A DNA stretch of 49,866 nt from a virus, in the IMG/VR virus record IMGVR_UViG_3300025117_000090, positions 1 to 49,866 of that record. One strand, given 5' to 3'. Under the pieces are notes generated by a model. The model did no database searches. It saw only the letters and a list, made by a program, of their open reading frames with translations, and was not told where the DNA came from. The first letter of the stretch is position 1; each line of letters opens with the position of its first letter. Made by a program: the position numbers and the translations under genes. Positions 1 to 7,565 of this stretch are shown piece by piece.

Positions 1-1548
1 GTTCATGCGGCCAGTCAGGGTGCCGTCTACCCTCCACGTTGCATGAACCCGCCCGTCCTCCTGTACGGGTAGGTTGTCGATGTAGGTGGAGGTAATCTTC
101 CCGGCCTTGCGGTACTTGAGGACTATGCCCGCAAGAAGCTCCGCCTTGGGGTTCCCGCAGATGGAGTACTGCTCAAGGGTGTACGCATCCAGGCTCCGCT
201 CCCCCGTAAGCTTGCTGTACCAGAGGGGGTTAAGCCCCATATCATCAAAGAAGAGCTTCTTTAGGCTATCATGGGCCCCGACCGCGCCCAACTTGTACTT
301 GTCCCCGACATGATAATGAAACTCATTACGGGCGGCCTCCATTTTCTTGGTGAGCACAACTCCGTGCCACTGGCGGGTGAGGTCATCAACGGAGACTCCC
401 CACCGCCGCATCCTGATGGCGACCTGGCCTAAGTCCATGACGCCCTGGAATAGTTCCATTCCTTTGTGCGTCGCGGCCAGTAGGCCTTCTTGACTCTTCT
501 GGACCGCCGCGGTGCCCTGATTATCCTCCGCATTGTACTTGCAATAGGCTTCAAGACTTCCGCCCCAGCCGTGGTCGTGCTGGAAGTGAGTCTTCCACCG
601 GGGGAGGTCAGTACTGAGTACGGCTACATGACCTAAGTCTTTGGGTTGTTGGTTTCCGTAGATGCTCGCCGCAAGCATGGTATCCCAATAGTACTCTCCC
701 ATACGAAGTCCGTTGTTTTCCAGTAGAATAATGTCATGCTGCCCGTTGTGGTAAACACATGGGAGGTGTAGTAGACATTGCTGGTAGAGGTCCATTTGCT
801 CCTTGGTGGGTGGCCAGGGAAATGATGCCCCCCGTTTTGTATTTCCGCATCCGACACAGATTAGCTCCTCAGTCTTGGGGTTGTTCTCCACGTCCACCCC
901 GATGGGAAGGCCATCTTCTAGGATTCCCCGGAGGGTGGATACAATGTGCTCACTCTTGTAGTATTTCAGCCCCCGAAAGGAGCGGGGCGTCCACCTGGAG
1001 CTGCCTTTTCTGGCTAGCTTTAGGCCCCGCTCGAAAAGGTGGGCCGCGGCAGGAATCATCCCCGGGGAGCGCAGGCAGAATGCTGGGTGGTATGTGGGCA
1101 TAAGTGGGTGGGTCTTGTAGTGCAGTAGCTCCCCGACCCAATCCCCTACGACCACGACACCCCTCGCATTGCGGGGCCCATCAAGGGCAGCTAAGGCCCG
1201 ACCTCCTAGGGTAATGATGGGGGCATCCCCGCTCGGTATCTCCGCCTGCAATCTACCCTTGCAGCACTCTATAGCTTGGGCCCACTCATTAGGCTTCATA
1301 GGCCTATTGGGCTTGCAGAGCATTGCATTGGTAATAAAGCAGGAGGAGCGGTCCACCTTGCCCCGTCTAAGCCACTTGTCCAGCAGGATACCGGACTGCC
1401 CCACGAAGGGGGACCCGAGGAGTACTTCATTCGTCCCCGGGCCTTCCCCTACGATGATGACTTGTGGGTCTTGAACGAACTCAGAATGTACTTGAACCGG
1501 AGCGTAGCCCGCACATGGGATGGGACAGTCTTTACAATTGGGCGTCAT
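1..1548 (-). CDS. UDG-DNA polymerase I fusion, N-terminal two-thirds (split by window ends)
   Basis: This holds residues 1-514 of a protein of about 771 aa that continues at 49740-48967. Residues 1-160 look like a family 4 uracil-DNA glycosylase: CxxC at 5-8, GEGPG at 34-38, PFVG near 47-50, further Cys at 78 and 95/96 in the usual 4Fe-4S arrangement, and an HPAF catalytic loop at 154-157. Residues 216-342 are a DnaQ-type 3'-5' exonuclease: D219/E221, N268/D272 and Y338/D342. The remainder is the polymerase thumb/finger lead-in, ending with the K-S-T-Y and T-G-R-W-S segments typical of Pol A. The ATG at 1548 overlaps the stop of the upstream gene (ATGA) and is the first start after an in-frame stop at 1591-1593. 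The role is replicative polymerase with proofreading; the fused domain may scan for uracil. Bases 1-6 encode two wrong residues. Confidence 0.93.
   Translation of the reverse strand, partial: MTPNCKDCPIPCAGYAPVQVHSEFVQDPQVIIVGEGPGTNEVLLGSPFVGQSGILLDKWLRRGKVDRSSCFITNAMLCKPNRPMKPNEWAQAIECCKGRLQAEIPSGDAPIITLGGRALAALDGPRNARGVVVVGDWVGELLHYKTHPLMPTYHPAFCLRSPGMIPAAAHLFERGLKLARKGSSRWTPRSFRGLKYYKSEHIVSTLRGILEDGLPIGVDVENNPKTEELICVGCGNTKRGASFPWPPTKEQMDLYQQCLLHLPCVYHNGQHDIILLENNGLRMGEYYWDTMLAASIYGNQQPKDLGHVAVLSTDLPRWKTHFQHDHGWGGSLEAYCKYNAEDNQGTAAVQKSQEGLLAATHKGMELFQGVMDLGQVAIRMRRWGVSVDDLTRQWHGVVLTKKMEAARNEFHYHVGDKYKLGAVGAHDSLKKLFFDDMGLNPLWYSKLTGERSLDAYTLEQYSICGNPKAELLAGIVLKYRKAGKITSTYIDNLPVQEDGRVHATWRVDGTLTGRMN
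7..132. repeat. Terminal direct repeat, left copy (circular assembly overlap)
   Basis: These 126 bases are identical to 49741-49866. Joining the copies restores one uninterrupted polymerase reading frame, so this is most simply the overlap left when a circular or circularly permuted molecule was assembled, not a biological terminal repeat. The unit length is then about 49,734 bp. Bases 1-6 do not match the sequence before the right copy and are not true flanking sequence. Confidence 0.93.
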
Positions 1549-1853
1549 GCCGCCGCGCGGTCTGCCGCCCGCTCCGTATCCCGGACCACCTCAACCTCGT
1601 ACAGGCTATTTTCGGTGGTCACCAGCCAGCGGCCTTCAAGTAGACTAGGTTCGATGCTCCGCGCGGGGGAGGTGGTGAAGTGTCCCATGGCGTAAACATC
1701 GTTTCGTCTCCACCGCATGACGTGGATGCTGCACCCCAGGTTTATCGACTCAAGCAGAAACCCCTCCACCTCATAATCAAGTGCTAGCCCTTCGAAGTCA
1801 GCTCCTTCAAGAGTCTTCAACTTTCTGATAATCACATGGTCATTAGTAATCAT
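1545..1853 (-). CDS. Hypothetical protein upstream of polymerase
   Basis: This is a 102-residue soluble protein with no motif I recognise. It is mixed alpha/beta in appearance and its C-terminus is Arg/Ala rich. It overlaps the neighbouring genes by 4 bp at both ends (ATGA), so it is translationally coupled to the 51-aa gene before it and to the polymerase after it. Its position suggests an accessory replication role, but nothing in the sequence shows this. Confidence 0.75.
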   Translation of the reverse strand: MITNDHVIIRKLKTLEGADFEGLALDYEVEGFLLESINLGCSIHVMRWRRNDVYAMGHFTTSPARSIEPSLLEGRWLVTTENSLYEVEVVRDTERAADRAAA

Positions 1854-2005
1854 AACGACTCCAACACGGCCTGAATGCCCTCTTCAAGAAGGATGATGAT
1901 GTGGGCCCGTTCAACCGGGTCCGTCTCCTGTAGAAGCTCCTCAACCTTGACTTGAAACTCTTCGATAATCCACTCGATGTCGGATTCATAATCGTCATTA
2001 TCCAT
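1850..2005 (-). CDS. Small acidic hypothetical protein
   Basis: This 51-residue acidic, probably helical protein begins M-D-N-D-D-Y-E. The ATG at 2005 is preceded by a GGAG ribosome-binding site about 6 nt upstream, and the TGA stop overlaps the ATG of the next gene by 4 bp. The good RBS, the coupling and an otherwise unexplained gap support it as a real gene. Function unknown. Confidence 0.7.
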   Translation of the reverse strand: MDNDDYESDIEWIIEEFQVKVEELLQETDPVERAHIIILLEEGIQAVLESL

Positions 2006-2079
2006 TTAGTACTCCGGGGGTGCCCTCCCCGGCCGGGGTTGGACCGACCGAGAAGGGTGGGGGTGGAGGGGAGGGCGCG

Positions 2080-2721
2080 TTACTCTTCAACGTCGGCGGT
2101 CTGAGTCACGAAGTTGTCATAGACAATCTCCACGTCCGCGGGCTCCTCGGTTGCGAGCCAAGTGAACTTGACCTCGGGGTAAATCTTGTCATTACTCCCC
2201 TTCTTGTGCTTCGCGGTAAAGAACACTTCCTCTTCCTTCAGGAAGCCTTCGGGGTCATTCCAGAGGTCCACGCTCTTCTTGGCAATGGCCAGCTTTACTT
2301 CCCGATTGATGGCATCGTACTTGGCCTTGTCGATGGCATTTCCCTCAGCGTCGGTGAAGCCCGCATCGTTCTTGAGCTTACGTCCGAAGAGGGGAAATGT
2401 GGGGTCGAGGGACCGCATGGTGCAGTACATCCCGAAGTGGCCCGTGGTGGCCCCGGTCTTATCGTTCCGGAGGGAAGGATAGATGTACCACTTCACGGTG
2501 GGCTTGTGTGTCTTGTCGTTCGAATCCAGAGGGGAAACGATTGCTACCACGCGGCGGGTGCCGGTCCCGCAGACCTCGCGAGTGGCGGCTACGACGCGGC
2601 CCTTCATGCCCGCATCCGTGCGAATCAACTCAAACTTGTCCATGTCATCTACGATGCTGGGGTCGTAGGACACATCTTGCTCTGCCAGGGCTTTCCGTTC
2701 TTCCGTAGTCAATGCTGTCAT
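2080..2721 (-). CDS. Putative single-stranded DNA-binding protein
   Basis: This 213-residue soluble protein ends in an acidic tail (A-D-V-E-E). A strong AGGAG site precedes the ATG at 2721. It lies directly downstream of the Sak4-like ATPase and near the polymerase, where many phages carry an SSB that works with the annealing or recombination ATPase. A beta-rich N-terminal half and an acidic C-terminus are compatible with an SSB, but I see no diagnostic OB-fold motif. The SSB call is inferred from context; otherwise it is an unknown replication-cluster protein. Confidence 0.45.
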   Translation of the reverse strand: MTALTTEERKALAEQDVSYDPSIVDDMDKFELIRTDAGMKGRVVAATREVCGTGTRRVVAIVSPLDSNDKTHKPTVKWYIYPSLRNDKTGATTGHFGMYCTMRSLDPTFPLFGRKLKNDAGFTDAEGNAIDKAKYDAINREVKLAIAKKSVDLWNDPEGFLKEEEVFFTAKHKKGSNDKIYPEVKFTWLATEEPADVEIVYDNFVTQTADVEE

Positions 2722-2804
2722 GTCACTCTCCTAGATGGGTTTTTCTTCTCTCCACTACTAACCAATACCGAGACACTACACTTTCCGAACCGTCACGTCA
2801 AGAA

Positions 2805-3653
2805 CTATTCTTCCTTCGCACGTCGAATTATGTCTTGAAGGTCGCACGGTTCCTCCTTGTTAAGCCCCTTCAGGCGACATTTCCACTCAAACCCCTCGGT
2901 TCCGTAGGGATAGATTGCGTAGGTACGATTGTGGCCCGGACCCTTAGCCTTAACGGGCCAAATGTTGCTGAAGTTCCGCCGGTAGTACTTGGCCCCCTGC
3001 CCCGTGATATCCATCTTAATCTCTCCGACTTCAAGCCCTGCGGCCGTAAGCTGGGCATCATGCTCCGCTACCGCGTCCTCGTTCTTGGTAGTACGAGCGG
3101 CGGTCACGGCCGTGCCGTGGGCAATAACCACCACATGGCATGGAAGCTCGCGGAGGCGATTGAAGAACTTAACGTGCTTCGCAAGGAGGCTAGTCCACAG
3201 GTCCTGGCCCTCCAGGGTCTGGGAAAGGTGTGTTTTGATGACAGCATCATAAGACGAAATGCTATCCACTGTTATTGCCTTGAGTGTCCCGGCCTGGACC
3301 TGGGGTATGATTACCTCCTTGAACACCACTTCGATGGCCTTATCTAGAGACCCCCCGGGGACGGTGCTCAGGTCCACGTGAGGTACTTCTAGCTTGTGAC
3401 CGTACGCCGAGAGTACTCCCTCGCTATCGAATTGGAGTACCAAGAGGTCACTCAGGGTGGTCCATACTTTGGCCTCCAGGGTAAACTTCTCACTGATTGA
3501 AAAGGAGGCAATGGTCTTCCCCTCCCCCTGCCGCCCGATGAGAATTGAGCGGTGGCCGGTAAAGGCCTCTGCCCTACTGCTCTTCACGGTAGTGAAGGCT
3601 TTGAGACGGTCCGCGACATCTGACACTGCAACTTCTGAGTTAGGTTTGACCAT
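2805..3653 (-). CDS. Sak4-like RecA-fold ATPase (recombination)
   Basis: This 282-aa P-loop ATPase has a Walker A motif G-R-Q-G-E-G-K-T at residues 40-47, a Walker B strand ending in D130 (AITVDSIS), and a later strand ending in A-H-G-T near residue 170 that fits a sensor. Size and motif spacing match the Sak4/AAA_24 family, single-domain RecA-like proteins used by phages for single-strand annealing and strand exchange with an SSB. I chose the ATG at 3653 because it overlaps the preceding stop as TAATG; an in-frame start at 3683 would overlap that gene by 31 bp. The Cas4-like nuclease upstream could provide the resected ends. Confidence 0.82.
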   Translation of the reverse strand: MVKPNSEVAVSDVADRLKAFTTVKSSRAEAFTGHRSILIGRQGEGKTIASFSISEKFTLEAKVWTTLSDLLVLQFDSEGVLSAYGHKLEVPHVDLSTVPGGSLDKAIEVVFKEVIIPQVQAGTLKAITVDSISSYDAVIKTHLSQTLEGQDLWTSLLAKHVKFFNRLRELPCHVVVIAHGTAVTAARTTKNEDAVAEHDAQLTAAGLEVGEIKMDITGQGAKYYRRNFSNIWPVKAKGPGHNRTYAIYPYGTEGFEWKCRLKGLNKEEPCDLQDIIRRAKEE

Positions 3654-4585
3654 TATTCCAGGGCCTTGGCTTTCTGCAAGCATGTACGCTCGCCGTCGAT
3701 GTAGTAGACACAGCTCCCAAAATCCTCGCAGGATGAGAGGTTCGGGAAGTTGGTATGCGAAAGGGCCTCCGCCGAAAGGAAGAAGCTGCCCAGCATCTGC
3801 AAGTCATCATCCGTGGGGGAATGTTGCAGAAGGGGCCAGAAGGATTTGGGCTTGCGCTGTCCTTCGTCCCGGAGGCGCATGGGCTTATGCCCCACAATTC
3901 CCATATAAATCATGCCCTTACACGGGGCGTCGGGGTTGCAGAAGTTGTAGACCGCCTGGTAAGTGAGGCCTTGCACTTTGCCCCCGTATGCGTTGAGGAG
4001 GTTGTATGGCTTCTGGTCCTTAGTCTTCCAGTCCACGAGGTAGACCCCCGCTTCCATGCCTTCAAGGACGGGAAGGGTCTTAACGATGCGGGCCACGTCC
4101 TCATTAGTCACCTCGATAATCAGGTCAATCGTCACGGGCAGGATGTAGGGGGGAGCCTCAATGAGGGCATCCGGAATCTCTAGGGCCTTCAGGTCCTGGT
4201 CCCTGGGGAGCTTCACTTCCGCCCCTAGGACCTTACCCCAAAAGTCCTGCGGGAAGTTGTCTCGGTACCCCGTGAAGAAACGAATCCCCTCATCAAAGGC
4301 GGACTTAGCATCGGGGCAGGGAATCTCCAGGGCCTGCTCGGGGCGGAGCCAGCCAGTATGGTACAGCTCTACCAGCTTATGAAAAATACTTCCGCGGTCT
4401 GCCTTCTCCATCCCGCCCCAGTTGTGCTCTTGAGGTAGGCCATTAGCCTCCGCCCGCTTTCTAGCAAGGTCCCGCAGGGCTCTCCGGAGAGGACAAGAGG
4501 CAGCATCCATATGCCAAGACACACCCTTACCCGAGCCTCCACTTTCAAAGTTGATTGAGATTACTTGGGTTGGTTCATCGGTCAT
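3653..4585 (-). CDS. Cas4/PD-(D/E)XK-like exonuclease
   Basis: This 310-aa protein has the RecB/Cas4 nuclease pattern: an early Cys (C31), H69, a G-A-E-V-K-L strand near 121-126, D154 (VTIDLI), the catalytic D185-W-K187 core, and the Q-G-L-T-Y-Q helix at 205-210. Three Cys near the C-terminus, together with C31, suggest a 4Fe-4S cluster as in Cas4 and AddB. No CRISPR array or cas1 lies nearby, so this is a phage recombination exonuclease, probably paired with the Sak4-like ATPase downstream. The ATG at 4585 follows the previous stop by one base; the upstream in-frame start at 4618 is less likely. Confidence 0.82.
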   Translation of the reverse strand: MTDEPTQVISINFESGGSGKGVSWHMDAASCPLRRALRDLARKRAEANGLPQEHNWGGMEKADRGSIFHKLVELYHTGWLRPEQALEIPCPDAKSAFDEGIRFFTGYRDNFPQDFWGKVLGAEVKLPRDQDLKALEIPDALIEAPPYILPVTIDLIIEVTNEDVARIVKTLPVLEGMEAGVYLVDWKTKDQKPYNLLNAYGGKVQGLTYQAVYNFCNPDAPCKGMIYMGIVGHKPMRLRDEGQRKPKSFWPLLQHSPTDDDLQMLGSFFLSAEALSHTNFPNLSSCEDFGSCVYYIDGERTCLQKAKALE

Positions 4586-4586
4586 C

Positions 4587-4889
4587 TTAGTTCCGCTCCT
4601 TGTCTTCAAGTTGAGCACTGGCCATCATGTCGTGGCCTTGCTTTAATGCAAGCCATCTCTGGTAGGCCTCATCCTGCGAGGCGGTTAGCCCCTTGACGAT
4701 GAAGGCGTCCAGAATTTCCAGCGCATCCCGCACCCCCTCCGAGTATGCGGGCTCACGACACCTATCCCCCACCTCGGCTAGGCCCTTAATCCCCAGGGAG
4801 GGGAGCTTGAACATGGCCGTGATGTGGTCACAGGTTAGTTTATAGAACTCCCAGGGGGACATCTCTCCGATTGGTTTGCTAGTGCTCAT
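4587..4889 (-). CDS. Hypothetical protein
   Basis: This 100-residue, mostly helical soluble protein has no recognised motif. The ATG at 4889 overlaps the preceding stop as ATGA, which favours it over the in-frame start at 4904. It lies between the helicase/zinc-finger pair and the Cas4-like nuclease, so it may belong to the recombination module, but this rests only on position. Confidence 0.7.
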   Translation of the reverse strand: MSTSKPIGEMSPWEFYKLTCDHITAMFKLPSLGIKGLAEVGDRCREPAYSEGVRDALEILDAFIVKGLTASQDEAYQRWLALKQGHDMMASAQLEDKERN

Positions 4890-5149
4890 CTTGATGCCTC
4901 CCACCCAGACTTAACTACGCAGGCACAAACCATCGGACATCGGACGCCGCCCTTGGTAATGAGCGTACCCGGGCTTCCAGTCCCATGGCAGTCCTTACAA
5001 CTTGGGTCCTGCATAAGGCAGGGGTCCATTGAGAATATCGCTCTATAGGTGTGCTGGAACAAAGTCCTGTGGTTGTTGTCCACTAATCGAGGGGTCTGTG
5101 CAGGCCCCTTCTTCTTGCCCCTAGTATTCTTCTGCTCTTTAGAATTCAT
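4886..5149 (-). CDS. Small DnaJ-type zinc-finger protein
   Basis: This 87-aa protein has a Lys-rich N-terminus and a C-terminal cysteine cluster, C-K-D-C-H-G-T-G followed about 16 residues later by C-P-M-V-C-A-C. The CxxCxGxG pattern is that of DnaJ-type zinc fingers. No J domain is present. The start overlaps the helicase stop by 11 bp. It may be an adaptor for the helicase, but no partner is evident from sequence. Confidence 0.7.
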   Translation of the reverse strand: MNSKEQKNTRGKKKGPAQTPRLVDNNHRTLFQHTYRAIFSMDPCLMQDPSCKDCHGTGSPGTLITKGGVRCPMVCACVVKSGWEASR

Positions 5150-6533
5150 CGCTCACCCAGCTTTCTGCTGCTTGCATGATTGAATCAAGAAACTCCGCTT
5201 CGCCTCCTAGTGCACTGGATATAGCATTATCAACAGCATCACCACCAATAGCCATGTCAATAGCACCAAGCTTAGTAACTGTACGATCGACGACCACTTC
5301 ATCTATTGTCCCTTTCACCGACATGATAGTTAGTCGGCCTGCCTCTGTTGAACTAAAACGATTGAACCGCCCAAACGCCTGCATAAGGACCTCCGGCTTG
5401 TCCGTCAGCTCTAAGCACAGTACATGAGGGCAATACGTCATGTCAATACCTATTCCGATGGAATCCATGGTCGCGACCGTGATTGACCGTGGCTCCGCGG
5501 CGGCCTTAGCCAGGAGGTCGTTGCGCTGGTCCGGGCTCAGGTCCCCCGTGATGACAAATGTGGGAATTGTGCTGGCAAACTTAGCCCCCACCTGGTAGGC
5601 CAGCTCCCTATGAAATGTGAGTATGGCCAGCCTACTTCCCTCGACTAATGTGTCTGCCACCCACTCAGTAGCGGAGGGCAGCTTGGCAAACCCGGCGCGG
5701 CCCAGTGCCCCGCATAGCTCCTTGGGAGGGGTGGACATCTCCATCCCGTCCGTATTGTCCACATCCACGCTCAAGTGAACCACATCAAATGCCGGTAGTA
5801 AATGGGCCACCTCCTGGCGGGTGGTCCTGCTCATCATATGGCCCATACGCTCCCGCAGCTCATCCATGTAGAGCGGGTTTGCACCCGAGTAGTGAACCCC
5901 GCTCAGGGCGTACTCGCTGGGAATCTCCTGGGCGTAGCGCTGCTTGCATCTTCGGCTTATTCCATACTTCGGGTCTGTCCCCCCGAAGCGGCCGGGCCAA
6001 AGCAATTCTGCAATGCAGCACACATCAAGTGGTTCATTAGCAATTGGCGTAGCTGTAAGCCCGAGCACGACAGCTCTTGGATTGGATGCGATAAGTCCCG
6101 AAGCTGCGATACTGTTCTTGGTGGAAGGATTCCGTCCCCGATGAATTTCATCGAGCACAATTGCGTCCCATCTATCTTGACATACGTCCCCCACCAGATT
6201 CCAGCTAACGATTTGGGTATCATTTCCATGTGCCGCCTCCAGTAGTGCACGCTTCTTCTTGGTTAGTTGCTTTCGATTAGACCCGGCAAAGATACTCCCC
6301 GCGGCGGGGCGCTCGGGCCACCACTTGTTGAACTCCTTCCGCCAGTGATTCCGCACTATCGCGGGCGTAACGACTAGGATGCGGGGGGACTTCTTCTCCC
6401 TTAAGGCGGTAAGAGCCTGGCCGGTCTTACCAATTCCCGTGCTAGAGGTTAGAAGCCAGCGTCCCCCGCGGGCCTCATGGACCTTATCGGCATGAAAGCG
6501 GGTTACCGCGTCCCTGGAAGTAAAGCCTACCAT
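5139..6533 (-). CDS. SF2 (SNF2/DEAD-like) DNA helicase
   Basis: This 464-aa protein shows the helicase motifs in order: motif I S-T-G-I-G-K-T ending at residue 37, motif Ia (LVVTPAIV), motif II D-E-I-H at 127-130, motif III T-A-T-P at 159-162, and motif VI Q-A-F-G-R-F-N-R in the C-terminal lobe. It resembles short phage SNF2/UvsW-type helicases that remodel forks and recombination intermediates. No N-terminal specificity domain is present, but a tiny W-x-P/K-x-W protein of HARP-like type is encoded three genes upstream and may supply it. Confidence 0.88.
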   Translation of the reverse strand: MVGFTSRDAVTRFHADKVHEARGGRWLLTSSTGIGKTGQALTALREKKSPRILVVTPAIVRNHWRKEFNKWWPERPAAGSIFAGSNRKQLTKKKRALLEAAHGNDTQIVSWNLVGDVCQDRWDAIVLDEIHRGRNPSTKNSIAASGLIASNPRAVVLGLTATPIANEPLDVCCIAELLWPGRFGGTDPKYGISRRCKQRYAQEIPSEYALSGVHYSGANPLYMDELRERMGHMMSRTTRQEVAHLLPAFDVVHLSVDVDNTDGMEMSTPPKELCGALGRAGFAKLPSATEWVADTLVEGSRLAILTFHRELAYQVGAKFASTIPTFVITGDLSPDQRNDLLAKAAAEPRSITVATMDSIGIGIDMTYCPHVLCLELTDKPEVLMQAFGRFNRFSSTEAGRLTIMSVKGTIDEVVVDRTVTKLGAIDMAIGGDAVDNAISSALGGEAEFLDSIMQAAESWVSDEF

Positions 6534-6892
6534 GGGGGGTTCAAGACGACAAATTTTGGGTCGTCAAGGGTGAAGGTGGTTTCGGCCCTCCAGGCGTCCC
6601 AAGCGTCCTGGCGATGCTTCCTATCCGCCTCGTTCAGTACCTCAATCAAGTGCTCTATGGCCCTACATACCGCGATGCTCTCCCCGACCTTCTCGTTCCA
6701 CCCATCCTCAGAAGAGCACTTGGCAACCCCCACGAGTACCTGGTTCAGTCCGAGGTAATCCACCATAGCCACCGTGTAGGGCCCCCGCCTAACTATCTCG
6801 TTTACCCAACAGTCCCCGGGATTGACTATGAGCCCACCCCCGCGGCGTTGCATGACCTTCTCTATCAGGTTGTTCACTTCGTCTCTGTTCAT
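6527..6892 (-). CDS. Hypothetical protein between HARP-like and helicase genes
   Basis: This 121-residue soluble protein has a beta-rich N-terminal half, a long helix (VCRAIEHLIEVLNEADRK) and a short beta tail. The ATG at 6892 overlaps the preceding stop as ATGA and is preferred to the in-frame start at 6904. Its 3' end overlaps the helicase start by 7 bp. No family recognised. Confidence 0.7.
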   Translation of the reverse strand: MNRDEVNNLIEKVMQRRGGGLIVNPGDCWVNEIVRRGPYTVAMVDYLGLNQVLVGVAKCSSEDGWNEKVGESIAVCRAIEHLIEVLNEADRKHRQDAWDAWRAETTFTLDDPKFVVLNPPW

Positions 6893-7056
6893 TCCGTTCT
6901 CCATTCCACTTCGAACCCCAGCTCTTCCGCCTTGTCTCTAACCCTGTGGGCCAGCTCCATGGGTACTGTCCACCCCTTCACGTCGGGGACCCAGTTGCAC
7001 CCCGGGAACTGCTTGATGAAGTTCTTCAGCTTGTCATGAAAGGCAAATTTGGCCAT
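6889..7056 (-). CDS. Small HARP-like domain protein
   Basis: This 55-aa protein centres on F-P-G-C-N-W-V-P-D-V-K-G-W-T-V-P, the W-x-P-x-x-K-x-W-x-x-P signature of the compact domain that precedes SNF2 helicase cores in HARP/SMARCAL1-like proteins and some phage helicases. Here it is a free-standing polypeptide. The ATG at 7056 has GGTGGA five bases upstream; a start at 7155 would overlap the preceding gene by 83 bp. I infer that it acts with the SF2 helicase encoded just downstream. Confidence 0.68.
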   Translation of the reverse strand: MAKFAFHDKLKNFIKQFPGCNWVPDVKGWTVPMELAHRVRDKAEELGFEVEWRTE

Positions 7057-7072
7057 TACAATCCACCAATCC

Positions 7073-7360
7073 TTAGTTTCCTGTAGTACCAGGGTCTTTA
7101 CTCCACGGTCCCCCGAGGTCGGGCTTGTCGGCCCCCTTTGAATCCTCTTTACCATAACTTACCTCCACGCCGGAAAGGGCCACCATATCGAACACGTTTT
7201 GCCACGCGCCGTACAGGACCCTGGCGGCTATCATTCCTACAAGCATCCCATTCGCCCCAGAACCACCCCTCTCCACTATCTTCTCTTCAAGGACGTCCTC
7301 CAGCTCGCGGGCAATCTGAGTACCAATCTCATTCAACTTCTGCATGTCCATATCACTCAT
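7073..7360 (-). CDS. Hypothetical helical protein
   Basis: This 95-aa protein starts M-S-D-M-D-M-Q. A GAGGA site five bases upstream fixes the ATG at 7360, which overlaps the end of the zinc-ribbon gene. The first 65 residues are amphipathic helix; the tail is Gly/Asp/Lys rich and probably disordered. Function unknown. Confidence 0.7.
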   Translation of the reverse strand: MSDMDMQKLNEIGTQIARELEDVLEEKIVERGGSGANGMLVGMIAARVLYGAWQNVFDMVALSGVEVSYGKEDSKGADKPDLGGPWSKDPGTTGN

Positions 7361-7562
7361 GCTCATCCTCCTCGAATAGGCCGAGCGGCCAGTTAGCATC
7401 ATCTTCCGGGTAATCATCATTCACAAGCGTGACGCCCATCGTGCGCCTAATGTAGTGCGTGCCTCCGTCAACAAACTCCCCACATGCACATTGCTGAAAG
7501 TCATGCACATGCTTGCTCTCAAGCACCGCCCGACATTTTTGGCATACCCACCTGGTCCTCAT
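7353..7562 (-). CDS. Small zinc-ribbon protein
   Basis: This 69-aa protein has C-Q-K-C near the N-terminus and C-A-C about 20 residues later, a compact four-Cys zinc ribbon, followed by an acidic C-terminus. GAGGAG precedes the ATG at 7562. Proteins of this size often bind RNA polymerase or nucleic acid, but no specific role can be assigned. Confidence 0.7.
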   Translation of the reverse strand: MRTRWVCQKCRAVLESKHVHDFQQCACGEFVDGGTHYIRRTMGVTLVNDDYPEDDANWPLGLFEEDEHE

Positions 7563-7565
7563 GTT

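Noticed and set aside
7-132. True terminal repeats of a linear virion genome
   Set aside because: The 126-bp length is typical of assembler overlap, lies in the middle of the polymerase gene, and the first six bases are artefactual.
2025-2037. CCCCGGCCGGGG palindrome as terminator after the 2080 gene
   Set aside because: No loop or U-tract; a GC palindrome by itself is weak evidence in this GC-rich genome.
2020-2838. 272-codon rightward ORF
   Set aside because: It is the mirror of the 2080-2721 gene on the other strand, which has a good RBS and fits the operon.
3653-4585. CRISPR-associated cas4 interpretation
   Set aside because: No repeat-spacer array or cas1/cas2 gene is present; phage recombination exonuclease is the simpler reading.
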